Shown: positions 5,804 through 6,033 of the stretch, one piece after another
Position numbering within the stretch: position 1 is the first letter of the stretch
Layout: each line of letters begins with the position of its first letter
Assembly (NCBI GenBank): GCA_003557605.1
Contig: PWNW01000089.1
Location: forward strand, 1 to 6,033
Direction of reading: 5' to 3'
DNA: 6,033 bases
DNA from: Spirochaetaceae bacterium
GTDB taxonomy: Bacteria; Spirochaetota; Spirochaetia; PWKH01
Translations under genes and position numbers: made by a program
Notes under the pieces: model-generated
The model's database searches: none
What the model was told of the DNA's origin: nothing
Seen by the model: the letters and a program-made list of their open reading frames with translations, nothing else

Positions 5804-6033
5804 TTCTGCCTGCGCCAGGGTCATAGCTGAGGTGACCACGATATCATCGACGCTGCATCCTCTTGAAAGATCGCTTACGGGTTTTGCAAAACCCTGAAGC
5901 ACCGGTCCGAATGCCTCTGCGCCGGCAAGTCTCTGCACAAGCTTGTATCCGATATTCCCTGACTGAAGGTCCGGAAATATTAGGACGTTGGCCTTGCCGG
6001 CTACCCGAGATCCCGGTGCCTTTTTGGATCCCA
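5798..6033 (-). CDS. pta: Phosphate acetyltransferase, C-terminal fragment
   Basis: A minus-strand frame enters from the right edge and ends at TGA (plus 5800-5798), giving 77 residues. It reads through ANVLIFPDLQSGNIGYKLVQ and ends with GPVLQGFAKPVSDLSRGCSVDDIV, which is the classic C-terminal signature of phosphate acetyl/butyryl transferases. The Ser-Arg of DLSRG and the second Asp of SVDD correspond, from memory of the family, to the active-site Ser309, Arg310 and Asp316 of the Methanosarcina thermophila enzyme. The enzyme interconverts acetyl-CoA plus phosphate with acetyl-phosphate plus CoA, usually paired with acetate kinase in the acetate/ATP pathway. A phosphate butyryltransferase is the main alternative, but the DLSRGC wording favours Pta. 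The start, any N-terminal regulatory domain and a possible ackA neighbour are outside the window. It converges on rsmA with a 4-bp gap. Confidence 0.93.
   Translation of the reverse strand, partial: GSKKAPGSRVAGKANVLIFPDLQSGNIGYKLVQRLAGAEAFGPVLQGFAKPVSDLSRGCSVDDIVVTSAMTLAQAEG

Overview
The window is a dense stretch of bacterial chromosome at moderately high GC (roughly mid-50s percent by eye). It holds five complete genes, two partial genes at the edges, and very little intergenic DNA. All named genes are housekeeping or core families. No rRNA, tRNA, CRISPR array, insertion sequence or phage gene was seen. The lineage cannot be fixed from the sequence. A spirochaete is my best guess from the overall style of the proteins, but this is a low-confidence inference and nothing here is a diagnostic marker.

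Layout. Positions 1-104 hold the last codons of a forward gene, probably the end of an extracytoplasmic beta-sandwich protein. A 97-bp spacer follows, with a promoter-like sequence, a strong ribosome binding site and a 9-bp inverted repeat. Next is a complete phospho-sugar mutase of the phosphoglucomutase/phosphomannomutase family (202-1929, +). It converges on, and overlaps by 11 bp, a small serine carboxylesterase-like alpha/beta hydrolase (1919-2695, -). The hydrolase diverges across only 52 bp from a forward cluster: an unrecognised two-helix membrane protein (2748-3497), a ComEC/Rec2-type DNA-uptake channel without the usual C-terminal metallo-beta-lactamase domain (3531-5051), and the 16S rRNA dimethyltransferase RsmA/KsgA (4915-5793). 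The ComEC frame runs 137 bp into rsmA. On the opposite strand, four bases beyond the rsmA stop, lies the C-terminal end of phosphate acetyltransferase (pta, 5798 to the window end, -).

How the genes relate. The forward cluster 2748-5793 looks like one transcription unit: short spacing, then a long overlap that would couple comEC and rsmA translation. The mutase (sugar-phosphate interconversion), the esterase and Pta (acetyl-phosphate/acetyl-CoA metabolism) are independent units packed tightly around it.

What stands out is mostly architecture. There are two convergent gene pairs with essentially no spacer, one with both stop codons inside a single palindrome. Three consecutive starts (2695-, 2748+, 3531+) lack a ribosome binding site and have -10-like sequences where leaderless transcripts would be expected. 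The mutase ribosome binding site lies in one arm of an inverted repeat whose other arm overlaps the -35 element. The uncharacterised membrane protein sits directly before comEC. I see no clear evidence of a new multi-gene system.
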